A DNA stretch of 36,913 nt from Pelagibacteraceae bacterium. Its GTDB lineage: Bacteria; Pseudomonadota; Alphaproteobacteria; Pelagibacterales; Pelagibacteraceae. The DNA lies in NCBI GenBank assembly GCA_008638015.1, contig VTPD01000009.1, positions 1-36,913 on the forward strand, in the 5' to 3' direction. Of the stretch, positions 28,781-36,911 are shown in pieces. Made by a program: the position numbers and the translations under genes. Within the stretch, counting starts at the first letter, position 1; each line of letters opens with the position of its first letter. Under the pieces are notes generated by a model that was not told where the DNA came from, did not search any database, and worked only from the letters and a program-made list of their open reading frames with translations.

Positions 28781-29857
28781 ATGAACTTACCAAAAGCAAA
28801 AAAAATAGATATTCAAAAATATGAAGGAGGCTTGTCTAAGCTTGCCAATATAACAGATGCTATTAAATTGTCTGCTAATGAGTCTGCATTAGGCTGCTCA
28901 CCAAATGCAAAAAAAGCATTTTATGATTGCCAAAGTATTATTTCTAAATATCCAGATACAAGTTCACAGGCATTAAAAAATAAAATATCGGAAAAATTTA
29001 ATTTAGATTTAAATAATATCATTATTGGTTCAGGTTCTGATGAGATTATAAGTTTTGCTTGTCAGGCTTTTTTAAATCCAGGAGATGAAGTGGTCGTTTC
29101 GGAGTTTGGATTTTTAATGTACAAAATTTATTCTAAAATTAATGGAGCCAATGTCGTTTTTGCTAAAGAAAATAACTATAAAACAAATATAAATACAATT
29201 TTAGATTGTATTAGTGATAAAACAAAATTAGTATTTATTGCAAATCCTAACAATCCTACGGGAACCTTTTTAACAAAAGACGAAGTTTTAGAGTTAAGAA
29301 AAAAATTACGTTCTGATATTTTGTTATTAATTGATGATGCTTACTGCGAGTATGTAACTCATAAAGATTATTTGTCTGGTTTAGATCTTTTTAAAAAAAG
29401 TTCTAATGTCTTGGTTACAAGAACATTTTCAAAAATATATGGTTTAGCAAATTTGCGAATTGGTTGGGGATTTGCATCTAAAGAAATTATTGATGCATTG
29501 TCAATTTTTAAACCTCCATTTAATATAACGGGACCTGCGGAGCAGGCAGCAGTAGCTGCTTTAGACGATGATCTTTGGTTAAAAAAAAATATAGAGCACA
29601 ATACATATTGGAGTAATAAAATTTTTGAAACATTATCTAAAAAAAATATTACTTGTAATTTGCCATTGGCTAATTTTTTTTTAATGAGATTTGAAAATAA
29701 TAAATTAAATAGCGATCAAATTTTTGATGAATTTGCAAAAAATAAAATTATTTTAAGAAAAATGCATGCTTATAAAATTAACAATGCATTAAGGGTTACG
29801 GTTGGATCAAAAGAAGAATGTGAGCTTTTTATCCAACTTATAGATAAAATTTTATGA
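28781..29857 (+). CDS. hisC: Histidinol-phosphate/aromatic aminotransferase
   Basis: This PLP aminotransferase of fold type I has 358 residues, with the cofactor lysine K218 in TRTFSKIYGLANLRIGW, ANPNNPTGT at 154-162 and DDAYCEY at 185-191. It is annotated HisC, but its neighbour tyrC suggests use for tyrosine or phenylalanine synthesis; HisC-type enzymes often act on both imidazole-acetol phosphate and aromatic 2-oxo acids. Its stop overlaps the tyrC start by four bases (ATGA), so the two are coupled. Confidence 0.92.
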   Translation: MNLPKAKKIDIQKYEGGLSKLANITDAIKLSANESALGCSPNAKKAFYDCQSIISKYPDTSSQALKNKISEKFNLDLNNIIIGSGSDEIISFACQAFLNPGDEVVVSEFGFLMYKIYSKINGANVVFAKENNYKTNINTILDCISDKTKLVFIANPNNPTGTFLTKDEVLELRKKLRSDILLLIDDAYCEYVTHKDYLSGLDLFKKSSNVLVTRTFSKIYGLANLRIGWGFASKEIIDALSIFKPPFNITGPAEQAAVAALDDDLWLKKNIEHNTYWSNKIFETLSKKNITCNLPLANFFLMRFENNKLNSDQIFDEFAKNKIILRKMHAYKINNALRVTVGSKEECELFIQLIDKIL

Positions 29858-30759
29858 TGTTCAAAAAAATTACCATAGTTGGCTTTGGATTGATTGGATC
29901 TTCTATTGCTCGTGAAATTAAAAAGCATAAATTATCTAAATTTGTTAGTGCGTGTGATATTTCATCCAAACATTTAACTGAAATCAAAAAACTCAAACTT
30001 GCTGATGAAGTGACACCTAATTTAAAACAATCTATGATTGGATCAGATTTAATAATAATTAGCACTCCCTTAAGCGCCTATAAGGAAATATTTGTAACCA
30101 TAAAAAAATTTGCAAACAAAAATGTATTAGTTACCGATGTCGGATCATCAAAATTAGAAGTGGTACAAATGGGAGAAAAAATATTGAAAAATCATGCTTA
30201 TTTTGTACCGGCGCATCCAATTGCTGGAACTGAACAAAGTGGACCAACAGCAGGATTTGTAAATCTTTTTAAAAATCGATGGTGCATTATTACTCCATGC
30301 AAACTTACAAATCAGCATAGTAAAAATAAAATTAAAAAATTGTGGGAAATATTTGGATCCAATGTAACAACAATGAATCCAAAAAATCATGACAACACAA
30401 TGGCTATTACTAGCCACATTCCGCATTTAATTGCTTATAATATTGTTGGCACGGCAGCAAAATTAGAATCAAAAACTAAATCTGAAGTCATTAAGTTTAG
30501 TGCCAGTGGATTTAGAGACTTCACTAGAATAGCATCATCTGACCCCACTATGTGGAGAGATATTATGATTAGTAATAAAAAACAAATTTTATTTATGCTG
30601 AAAAGATTTAATCAAGACTTGAATAATCTTAAAAAAGCTATTGAGGGAAATAATAAAAAAAAATTGTTCAATACATTTAGAACAACTAGAAATATTAGAA
30701 AAAAAATCATTGAAGCAGGTCAAGATATTAATCAGCCTAACTTTGGTAGAAAAAATTAG
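29854..30759 (+). CDS. tyrC: Prephenate/arogenate dehydrogenase
   Basis: This enzyme oxidises and decarboxylates prephenate (to 4-hydroxyphenylpyruvate) or arogenate (to tyrosine). The 301 residues begin with the NAD(P)-binding GFGLIGSSIAREI (9-21). The active-site segment PAHPIAGTEQSGPTAG follows near 122-137, and TSHIPHLIAYNI and KFSASGFRDFTRIASSDPTMW are typical of TyrA-family C-terminal domains. No chorismate mutase or ACT domain is fused. Two adjacent ATGs are possible (29854 and 29857); the first gives the ATGA overlap with hisC. It ends with a four-base convergent overlap with plsC. Confidence 0.92.
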   Translation: MMFKKITIVGFGLIGSSIAREIKKHKLSKFVSACDISSKHLTEIKKLKLADEVTPNLKQSMIGSDLIIISTPLSAYKEIFVTIKKFANKNVLVTDVGSSKLEVVQMGEKILKNHAYFVPAHPIAGTEQSGPTAGFVNLFKNRWCIITPCKLTNQHSKNKIKKLWEIFGSNVTTMNPKNHDNTMAITSHIPHLIAYNIVGTAAKLESKTKSEVIKFSASGFRDFTRIASSDPTMWRDIMISNKKQILFMLKRFNQDLNNLKKAIEGNNKKKLFNTFRTTRNIRKKIIEAGQDINQPNFGRKN

Positions 30760-31448
30760 TTATAGATTGCTTTTTCCAAAGCTTCAGTGAACTGAACGTT
30801 ATTTAGTCCCGGTTCAATTAAGTCTTTAATTTCAAATATAATTTCACCTGGATATTTTAAGAAGCTATTTTTAGGCCAAACAGATCCTGTATTTAGTTTT
30901 ATTGGTAAGCAAGGTATATTGAGACTTTGATAAATTCTTGATGTGCCTTTTTTTAAAGGAGGCATTTCTCCATATTTGACCCTGGTTCCTTGGGGAAAAA
31001 TAATAAGAGTTCTATCTGTATTTTTTATATTAGAAAAAATATTATCAAAAAAATTTAAGTTAGATTTAGTTGTTTTGCCTCTATCAATGGAAACATAATC
31101 AAGTTTTTTTAAATATAATCCATACAATGGAATAGATAATAATTCTTTTTTAATAACAAAAATACAATCAGGAATGACTGTATTATAGACAAAGGTTTCA
31201 AACATAGACTGGTGAGCTGAAGCAATAAAAAACTTCCTATCTTTTGGTATTTTTTCTAACCCAATAAAAGTTACTTTGGTATTTAAAATAGTTTTAGTAA
31301 AAAAAATAAATAATTTTCCTAGTATATTGGATAATTTACTTAAATAAGCTTTTCTTGGCAAAGCCAGCATGGGTAATGCTACGATGCAACTTAAAATAAT
31401 TATTAAGTAAATAACAAAGTTAAATATTATTGAACGAAATAAATTCAC
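30756..31448 (-). CDS. plsC: 1-acyl-sn-glycerol-3-phosphate acyltransferase
   Basis: PlsC acylates lysophosphatidic acid to phosphatidic acid at the inner membrane. The 230 residues begin with a hydrophobic segment (about 7-30). The catalytic motif is AHQSMFETF with H79 and E84, that is HX4E rather than the textbook HX4D; related alphaproteobacterial enzymes also carry HQSxxET. The second motif is FPQGTR (151-156). It follows lysA by seven bases in the argH-lptM-lysA-plsC operon. Acyl donor specificity cannot be read from the sequence. Confidence 0.88.
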   Translation of the reverse strand: MNLFRSIIFNFVIYLIIILSCIVALPMLALPRKAYLSKLSNILGKLFIFFTKTILNTKVTFIGLEKIPKDRKFFIASAHQSMFETFVYNTVIPDCIFVIKKELLSIPLYGLYLKKLDYVSIDRGKTTKSNLNFFDNIFSNIKNTDRTLIIFPQGTRVKYGEMPPLKKGTSRIYQSLNIPCLPIKLNTGSVWPKNSFLKYPGEIIFEIKDLIEPGLNNVQFTEALEKAIYN

Positions 31449-31455
31449 AATATTT

Positions 31456-32691
31456 TTATTTGATAAGATCTTTAAGCTTTTGTCTAGGTCTTATAATTTT
31501 ATATGAAGTATTTTGAACAGCCAATTCACCTGCCAATGGTCTTATATTATAAGTTGAGGAAAGCGATCTGCCATATGCACCAACATTGGTGAAACAAACT
31601 AGGTCACCTTGTTTTAAATGTTGATACTTTTTATAAGTAATAAATCTATCTGTGCTCTCACAAATAGGACCAACAAATTCAATGAGATTGCTAGATTTTT
31701 TGTTGTTTTTTCTTACAGGTATTACTTCATGTTTGGCATCATATAATGCAGGTCTCATTAGATCATTCATGCCAGCATCTAAAATAACGAAATTTATACT
31801 TTTAGTTTTCTTTATGTATACCACTCTAGCAACCAATAGACCTGTGTTCGCTGAGATATATCTTCCAGGTTCAAAAATAATTTTTAAATGATGATGACTG
31901 TTAAATTTTTCAACTAATTTACCATACTTAGTTAAGTTGAAAATTGTCTCTGATTTAGAATAGGGTATACCCATGCCCCCACCAATATCTAAATAATTTA
32001 TTTTAATATTTTTTTGTTTTAATTTTTTGAGAAATAGATCAACTACTTTTAATGTTTTTTCAAAAGGATTAATATTTTTTATTTGGCTTCCAATGTGAAC
32101 ACTTATGGCTTGAATAGATATAAATTTATTTAATTTGTATTTATTAAAAATTGCCTCGCAATGATTAATACTAATTCCAAATTTATCACTTTTTTTTCCT
32201 GTTGATATTTTTTTATTTGTTTTAGCTGCAATATCAGGATTTATTCTTATTCCTATTGCGACTTTTACTTTTTTATTTTTTGCTATTTTAATAATCTCAT
32301 CTATTTCATTTTCAGACTCAGTATTTATAAGCAATATCTTTTTTGTTATTGCAAAAGTTAATTCTTCATTTGTTTTTCCGACCCCAGAAAAAACAATTTT
32401 ACTTGGATGAATTCCAGCTTTTAATGCTAGTTGTAATTCACCCATAGAAACCACATCAGCACCAGATCCTAGATTTCTAAGTTTTTTTAAAAAAGTAAGA
32501 TTGGGATTAGACTTGACCGCAAAACATATGGTTGGGTTGGTCGAGGCGAATGTGTGTTTAAAATAAGTAAAATTTTTTTCCAACTGCTTAAAAGAATAGA
32601 GATAAAAAGGCGTTACATTCTTCTTTGCTATTTTTTCAATAGAGGCATTTTCTAGATAGAGAAGATTATCTCTATATTTTAAAAAATTCAT
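31456..32691 (-). CDS. lysA: Diaminopimelate decarboxylase
   Basis: LysA makes lysine from meso-diaminopimelate, the last step of the pathway. It is a PLP enzyme of fold type III with 411 residues. The cofactor lysine is K60 in ICFAVKSNPN; GADVVSMGEL, GIRINPDI, SVHIGSQI, GGGMGIPYS, EPGRYI and GPICESTDRF are family motifs. The ATG at 32691 lies one base past the end of the small lipoprotein gene, so the two are coupled. The argH-lipoprotein-lysA order is conserved in alphaproteobacteria. Confidence 0.96.
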   Translation of the reverse strand: MNFLKYRDNLLYLENASIEKIAKKNVTPFYLYSFKQLEKNFTYFKHTFASTNPTICFAVKSNPNLTFLKKLRNLGSGADVVSMGELQLALKAGIHPSKIVFSGVGKTNEELTFAITKKILLINTESENEIDEIIKIAKNKKVKVAIGIRINPDIAAKTNKKISTGKKSDKFGISINHCEAIFNKYKLNKFISIQAISVHIGSQIKNINPFEKTLKVVDLFLKKLKQKNIKINYLDIGGGMGIPYSKSETIFNLTKYGKLVEKFNSHHHLKIIFEPGRYISANTGLLVARVVYIKKTKSINFVILDAGMNDLMRPALYDAKHEVIPVRKNNKKSSNLIEFVGPICESTDRFITYKKYQHLKQGDLVCFTNVGAYGRSLSSTYNIRPLAGELAVQNTSYKIIRPRQKLKDLIK

Positions 32692-32692
32692 A

Positions 32693-32824
32693 TTAGTTGC
32701 AAAAATTTGGTCTAACTATATTTTTTTCTTTATTTTCTTTACTAATCTCGCAACCTGGCGGTCCTTTTTTTCCACAAGAAAAACTTACAATAGCTAAAGT
32801 TATAAAAATTAAAATTTTTTTCAT
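32693..32824 (-). CDS. lptM: Small LptM-like (YifL family) lipoprotein
   Basis: A 43-residue protein lies exactly between argH and lysA. It starts MKKILIFITLAIVSFS, a short signal sequence, then the lipidated cysteine C17 in the motif CGKKGPP, which matches the LptM/YifL signature CGxKGPL. Family members help the LPS translocon protein LptD acquire its correct disulfides. Its ATG overlaps the argH stop by four bases (ATGA), and its stop lies one base before the lysA ATG. The lipobox (SFS-C) is degenerate. Two further cysteines, C25 and C42, are unusual for such a small lipoprotein. The function is inferred from motif and synteny. Confidence 0.85.
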   Translation of the reverse strand: MKKILIFITLAIVSFSCGKKGPPGCEISKENKEKNIVRPNFCN

Positions 32825-34209
32825 TTAAATTCTTTTTTTACCTTCTTTAGCATTTGTAAAACACTTTTAGTGCCAGTTCCACCATAGGATTTTTTTTGAT
32901 TAATGGAGTATTTTAAATCAAAAATTTTCATAACATCATTTTTTATGGATTTATCTATTTGCTCTACTGTTTTAAAATCTAATTCATCTAATCTTTTCTT
33001 TTGTTTTTCAGCAATATTTACTAATTGTGCAGATTTTTTATATGCCTCTCTAAAAGACATTCCTTTTTTAACAAGATAATCAGCAAAATCTGTTGCTGTT
33101 GTATAACCAGCTTGTGCTGCTTTATACATATTGTCTTTGTTGGGTTTAATTCCTTTAATTAATTGGCAAGCTAATTTAAGGTTTATAGAAAGTGTATCAA
33201 ATGTATCAAATACTCCAGCCTTATCTTCCTGCATATCTTTAAAGTAAGATAATGGGAGACCTTTCATCGTGATTAATAAAGAGTTTAAATTACCATAAAT
33301 TTTTCCCGTTTTTCCTCTTATGAGTTCAGCAGAATCTGGATTTTTTTTCTGTGGCATCATCGAAGATCCAGTAAGCATACTGTCTTCAATATTAATTAAG
33401 TTCACTAAGTCTGAATTCCAAATAATTATTTCTTCAGCTAATCTTGATAAGTGCATAGCACAAAGACTAGAAGCAAATAAAAATTCAATTGCATAATCTC
33501 TATCAGCAACAGAATCGATAGAATTACTTGTTGGTTCTTTAAAGCCAAGAGCTTTAGATGTAAAATGTCTATCAATATTATATGAAGTTCCAGCCAACGC
33601 TCCTGATCCAAGTGGGTTTTGATTTAAATTATTAATAGTATTTTGAAATTTTTGATAATCTCTTTTAAACATTTCGACATAGGCTAATAAATAATGTGCA
33701 AATAATACTGGTTGGGCATTTTTTAAATGAGTGAATCCTGGCATAATTGTTGAAGTATTTTTTTCTGCAAGTCTCACAAATTCTTTTATTAAATTTTTAA
33801 TTAAATATTGAATTTCTTTGCTAGATTTCTTCACCCATAGTTTAAAATCAGTTGTGACCTGATCATTTCTTGATCTAGCTGTATGTAGGTATCCAGCATC
33901 TAATCCAATAATTTCAAATAATCTTTTTTCAATATTTAAATGAATGTCTTCATTTTTGATTTGAAATTTAAATTTATTATTTAAAATTTCAGTTTCAATT
34001 TTTTTTAATCCTTTAATAATTTTTTGTGATTTTTTTTTATCAATAATTTTTTGCTTTGCTAACATGGTGCAGTGAGCAATGGAACCAGCTATATCTTCTT
34101 GAAAAAGTCTTTTATCAATATCAATAGAAGAATTTACAGCTTGCAAAATATTCGAGACATCTTGTTGCATTCTGCCACCCCAAATTGAGTTTTTTTTTGT
34201 TTTTTTCAT
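32821..34209 (-). CDS. argH: Argininosuccinate lyase
   Basis: ArgH splits argininosuccinate into arginine and fumarate. The 462-residue protein of the fumarase/aspartase superfamily has the signature GSSMMPQKKNPD (281-292) with the catalytic serine in the SS pair, H161 in GFTHLKNAQP, HTARSRNDQV (109-118) and DSVADRDYAIEFL. It begins the minus-strand run argH-lptM-lysA-plsC. A TATAGT box (34222-34217) lies eight bases before its ATG and overlaps the -10 box of the divergent thioredoxin-like gene. Confidence 0.96.
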   Translation of the reverse strand: MKKTKKNSIWGGRMQQDVSNILQAVNSSIDIDKRLFQEDIAGSIAHCTMLAKQKIIDKKKSQKIIKGLKKIETEILNNKFKFQIKNEDIHLNIEKRLFEIIGLDAGYLHTARSRNDQVTTDFKLWVKKSSKEIQYLIKNLIKEFVRLAEKNTSTIMPGFTHLKNAQPVLFAHYLLAYVEMFKRDYQKFQNTINNLNQNPLGSGALAGTSYNIDRHFTSKALGFKEPTSNSIDSVADRDYAIEFLFASSLCAMHLSRLAEEIIIWNSDLVNLINIEDSMLTGSSMMPQKKNPDSAELIRGKTGKIYGNLNSLLITMKGLPLSYFKDMQEDKAGVFDTFDTLSINLKLACQLIKGIKPNKDNMYKAAQAGYTTATDFADYLVKKGMSFREAYKKSAQLVNIAEKQKKRLDELDFKTVEQIDKSIKNDVMKIFDLKYSINQKKSYGGTGTKSVLQMLKKVKKEFK

Positions 34210-34216
34210 TTAAAAT

Positions 34217-34224
34217 ACTATAAT
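34217..34224. promoter_or_regulatory. Overlapping divergent -10 boxes of argH and the thioredoxin-like gene
   Basis: The eight bases ACTATAAT read TATAAT on the plus strand (34219-34224) and TATAGT on the minus strand (34222-34217). Each lies six to eight bases from its gene's ATG (34230 plus, 34209 minus). The -35 matches are poor on both sides: TTG-type sequences with off spacing. Confidence 0.4.
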
Positions 34225-34229
34225 TATTG

Positions 34230-34778
34230 ATGATGAATATTTTTTCAATTTTTTCAAAAAAGTTATTTATTTTTACTGCTGTATTATTACTTATTACTAA
34301 TTATGGTTTATCTCAACCAAATATACCAGTGCCTAGTAGGAATATTATTCTTCATGCAGAAACTAAAGATTTTCCAAAAATTGCATTATTAGATAAGAAC
34401 AAAAATACAGAATATTTCATAAATTTTAATAACAAAATTACAGTGATTAATTTTTGGGCTACCTGGTGTGCACCCTGCAAAAAAGAAATGCCATCGCTTA
34501 ATAAGCTAGTAGAAATTGTTGGAAAAAATAATATTCAAGTCATTGGAGTTAATGTAGAGGGAGTAACTTACGATAAAGCCAAGGCTTTTCTTGATGATTT
34601 AAAAGTTACAAATTTTGATACTTTTTTTGATCAAGACTTACAATTGGTTAAGCAATTATCTCTAAGGGGTGTTCCAACTACTCTATTGATAAATAAAGAA
34701 GGAAAAGAATTTGCTAGAGTTGTGGGGTCAATAAATTTTGAGGATAGTAAATTTATTGATTGGATTAAGCAATTTTAA
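34230..34778 (+). CDS. TlpA/ResA-type thioredoxin-like protein, exported or membrane-anchored
   Basis: This is a 182-residue thiol-disulfide protein. An N-terminal hydrophobic segment (about 11-24) acts as signal peptide or anchor, followed by a thioredoxin fold with the active-site pair C80/C83 in NFWATWCAPCKKEMP and the cis-proline region LRGVPTTLLINKEG. TlpA and ResA relatives keep periplasmic cysteines reduced, for example for cytochrome c or copper-site assembly. The exact partner is not visible here. ATGs at 34230 and 34233 are both possible, just downstream of a perfect TATAAT, so the mRNA is probably leaderless. A TTG at 34227 is less likely. Confidence 0.88.
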   Translation: MMNIFSIFSKKLFIFTAVLLLITNYGLSQPNIPVPSRNIILHAETKDFPKIALLDKNKNTEYFINFNNKITVINFWATWCAPCKKEMPSLNKLVEIVGKNNIQVIGVNVEGVTYDKAKAFLDDLKVTNFDTFFDQDLQLVKQLSLRGVPTTLLINKEGKEFARVVGSINFEDSKFIDWIKQF

Positions 34779-34982
34779 TTATTTACCGTAAATAAAAGCA
34801 AGAGCCATTAATATTACGATCGCACAAAACTGAAGAAAAACTCTTAACTGCATTAGTTTGTTACTTTTTCTTTTTTCTTCAATGCCGCCACCTAAAAAAA
34901 AAGATTTCAGGCCACGCAACAAAACCACAAGAACTGCTAGAATTACGAGTATACCTATGAAGCTAACTGTATTTTGATCCAT
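34779..34982 (-). CDS. Small two-helix membrane protein (HIG1-domain/twin transmembrane type)
   Basis: The 67-residue protein has two predicted membrane helices (about 8-24 and 46-64) joined by a basic loop with GGGIEEKRKSNKLMQLRV. The loop and the LMQLRVFLQF transition resemble the hypoxia-induced gene 1 (HIG1) domain proteins of alphaproteobacteria, whose mitochondrial relatives bind respiratory supercomplexes. This assignment is by pattern recognition only. Its stop codon begins at the base after the convergent thioredoxin-like gene ends, so the two genes abut with no spacer. Confidence 0.8.
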   Translation of the reverse strand: MDQNTVSFIGILVILAVLVVLLRGLKSFFLGGGIEEKRKSNKLMQLRVFLQFCAIVILMALAFIYGK

Positions 34983-35007
34983 GAATTATTAATTAACATA
35001 ATATTCT

Positions 35008-35013
35008 TATAAT
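35008..35013 (+). promoter_or_regulatory. -10 box of the carboxylesterase gene
   Basis: A perfect TATAAT lies 15 bases before the ATG at 35029. The predicted start near 35020 leaves a leader of about nine bases. The -35 region is A/T-rich with no good match. Confidence 0.35.
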
Positions 35014-35028
35014 GGTAGATAAATTCTA

Positions 35029-35685
35029 ATGTCTTTGTCTTACGAACAATTGGAACCAGATTCTCAACAAGTAAAAAAAATTGTTATTTTATCCCATGGC
35101 TATGGTGCAGACTGCAAAGATTTATTAAGCATTGCGGAACATTGGAAAAGATTTTTACCTGATTGTTTATTTGTTTGTCCAAATGCTCCCACAGTGTGTC
35201 AAATTAATCCATCTGGTTATGAGTGGTTTGACCTTATGCAGACTTCTCAGGAAAAAATTTTAGAAGAATTTGAAGTTTCCTTAAAAAAATTTATTCAATT
35301 CATGGAAACATTGTTAGAGCAATATAATTTAGAGGAAAAAGATATATTTTTAATGGGTTTCAGCCAAGGAACTATGATGTCATTACAGATAGCCTTAACC
35401 TGCAAAACAAAAATTGCAGGAGTACTAGGTTATTCTGGAAAAATTTTTAATATTCCGTTTTTAGAAAGTAAGATTATTTCCAAACCTCCTATTGTTTTAT
35501 TTCATGGTAATATGGATGATATTATTCCTTTAGAGGAAATGTATGAAACTTATGAGTTTTTAAAAAAAAATTCTTTTACTGTTGAAAATAAAATTTTTGA
35601 AAATTGTGGACACTCTATTACTCCAGAAGGATTAAGCTTGGGGTTAAATTTTATCAAGTCAAAAATTAGTGAAATAAAACTTTAA
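35029..35685 (+). CDS. Alpha/beta hydrolase (phospholipase/carboxylesterase family)
   Basis: The 218 residues match the small carboxylesterase/lysophospholipase family (abhydrolase_2). Visible are LSHGYGADCKDL (21-32), the nucleophile S112 in GFSQGTMMSLQ, the acid D163 in HGNMDDIIP and H195 in NCGHSITPEG, a complete triad. PNAPTVCQINPSGYEWFDL fits the family's substrate-pocket segment. No signal peptide is present, so it is cytosolic. The physiological ester is unknown. It stands alone, 46 bases from the divergent small membrane protein. Confidence 0.87.
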   Translation: MSLSYEQLEPDSQQVKKIVILSHGYGADCKDLLSIAEHWKRFLPDCLFVCPNAPTVCQINPSGYEWFDLMQTSQEKILEEFEVSLKKFIQFMETLLEQYNLEEKDIFLMGFSQGTMMSLQIALTCKTKIAGVLGYSGKIFNIPFLESKIISKPPIVLFHGNMDDIIPLEEMYETYEFLKKNSFTVENKIFENCGHSITPEGLSLGLNFIKSKISEIKL

Positions 35686-35722
35686 CTTGAAGATATCGTA
35701 AAATTTCTATAGTTTTGTATGT

Positions 35723-36292
35723 ATGATAGTAAGTCATGCAAATGAATTGCCATTAGAAAAATGTCCTGCGTTAGTTCTGAACGCTGATTATAGACCTTTG
35801 AGTTATTATCCTTTGTCATTGTGGTGCTGGCAAGATGTTGTTAGAGATGTTTTTTTAGATAGAGTAAATATTGTATCTGAATACGATAGAGAAATACGTA
35901 GCCCATCTTTTTCCATGAAATTACCAAGTGTAATTTCTCTAAAAACGTTTGTTAAACCATCAGAAAATCCTAATTTTACAAGGTTCAATGTTTTTCTTAG
36001 AGATAAGTTTTCTTGTCTATACTGTGGTGATAAAAAAAATTTAACATTTGATCATCTTATTCCAAAATCAAAAGGAGGAATTACTTCTTGGGAAAATGTT
36101 GCAACAGCATGTACGGGTTGTAATGTGAAGAAGGGAAATAGATTGTCAAGCGAGTGCGGAATGTATCCAAAAATAAAGCCCTTCAAACCAACAGATGAAC
36201 AGCTCCACAAAAATGGAAGAAACTTTCCTCCTAATTTTTTGCATCAAAGTTGGTTAGATTATTTGTATTGGGACGTTCGATTAGAGCCTTAA
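35723..36292 (+). CDS. HNH endonuclease family protein
   Basis: The 189-residue protein has a C-terminal HNH nuclease domain: CLYC (98-101) and CTGC (130-133) form the zinc site, D110-H111 and N125 give the catalytic triad region, and NVKKGNR follows (134-140). The N-terminal 90 residues (PALVLNADYRPLSYYPLSLWCWQDVV) are the conserved companion region of a widespread stand-alone HNH family in alphaproteobacteria. Its role is not established; DNA repair or single-strand cleavage is possible. No restriction or phage partner is nearby. A TATAGT box (35708-35713) nine bases before the ATG suggests a very short leader. It ends three bases from coq7, convergently. Confidence 0.9.
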   Translation: MIVSHANELPLEKCPALVLNADYRPLSYYPLSLWCWQDVVRDVFLDRVNIVSEYDREIRSPSFSMKLPSVISLKTFVKPSENPNFTRFNVFLRDKFSCLYCGDKKNLTFDHLIPKSKGGITSWENVATACTGCNVKKGNRLSSECGMYPKIKPFKPTDEQLHKNGRNFPPNFLHQSWLDYLYWDVRLEP

Positions 36293-36295
36293 TAA

Positions 36296-36832
36296 TTATA
36301 TTTTTTTTGAAATTTCAATAGCTGCTTTTGAGCCAATTTTGATAAATGCATCTAATAATCCATAAGGTCCATCTTTATTAGCACCTTCTTCATAGGCAAT
36401 ATCTCTATGATCTAATTCATCTTGTCTAAATTTTTTAACTTTTTTGAGTAATTCTTTTTCTTTCTTTTCATTTTTTTGCAGATAGTCAATTTGATCTAAG
36501 TAGTGTTTATCTATGACTTCCTCGACAGAAGCAGTGCATAGCATTGCAGCTTTTTTACCAAGCATAGCTGTTCCAAATCCTAATGCAGTTCCTAAGAAAT
36601 CCCAAAGAGGTAGTAATAAAGTCGGTCTTATTTTTCTTTCAGCTAATTGTTGCTCGAAGTATTGCAAATGTTCTTTTTCATGTTCTTTCATTTCTGAAAC
36701 TTTTTTTTCAAGATCTGGATCACCTTTTAAAAATTGCAAAGCCAATAATTGACCATCGTATATTTTGATAGCACCACGCTCTCCTGCGTGATCAACTCTG
36801 ATCATTTCTTCAATTTTATTAATTTTTTTCAT
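36296..36832 (-). CDS. coq7: Demethoxyubiquinone hydroxylase
   Basis: Coq7 hydroxylates demethoxyubiquinone, a late step of ubiquinone synthesis, at the inner membrane. The 178-residue protein has the two-fold di-iron pattern: E18 in DHAGERGAI, E52xxH55 in HEKEHLQYF, the glutamate pair E104/E105 in SVEEVIDKHY and E139xxH142 in DELDHRDIAYEEG. The central PLWDFLGTALGFGTAMLGKKAAM is the membrane-contacting helix. It is probably co-transcribed with an upstream minus-strand gene, whose tail overlaps its start by 14 bases. Confidence 0.95.
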   Translation of the reverse strand: MKKINKIEEMIRVDHAGERGAIKIYDGQLLALQFLKGDPDLEKKVSEMKEHEKEHLQYFEQQLAERKIRPTLLLPLWDFLGTALGFGTAMLGKKAAMLCTASVEEVIDKHYLDQIDYLQKNEKKEKELLKKVKKFRQDELDHRDIAYEEGANKDGPYGLLDAFIKIGSKAAIEISKKI

Positions 36833-36911
36833 TTTTTAAAATTATCCAATAAAACATTATTAATATTGTATTTACAATAAAATTTATGGTCGCAAGCGAT
36901 AATCCAAAAAT
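36819..36911 (-). CDS. dsbB: C-terminal end of a membrane protein, probably DsbB-like (cut by the window edge)
   Basis: On the minus strand one frame is open from the window edge to a TAA at 36821-36819, overlapping the coq7 start by 14 bases. The 30-residue tail begins IFGLSLATINFIVN and is hydrophobic, then ends with charged KNEKN, as expected for a last membrane helix with a cytoplasmic tail. The GLSLAxxN pattern resembles the C-terminus of alphaproteobacterial disulfide oxidoreductase DsbB, which I recall lying upstream of coq7 in relatives. A second frame, ending TGA exactly at the coq7 ATG, is also open but is less protein-like. Identity is tentative. Confidence 0.45.
   Translation of the reverse strand: MFGLSLATINFIVNTILIMFYWIILKNEKN

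Noticed and set aside
35723-36292. HNH protein as part of a defence, homing or phage system
   Set aside because: No methylase, helicase, integrase, repeat or intron signs are nearby; flanking genes are housekeeping and the N-terminal region matches a stand-alone chromosomal family.
36864-36879. Inverted repeat TATTGTA-TT-TACAATA as an operator upstream of coq7
   Set aside because: It falls inside the probable dsbB coding tail, is almost all A/T, and is not repeated elsewhere in the window.
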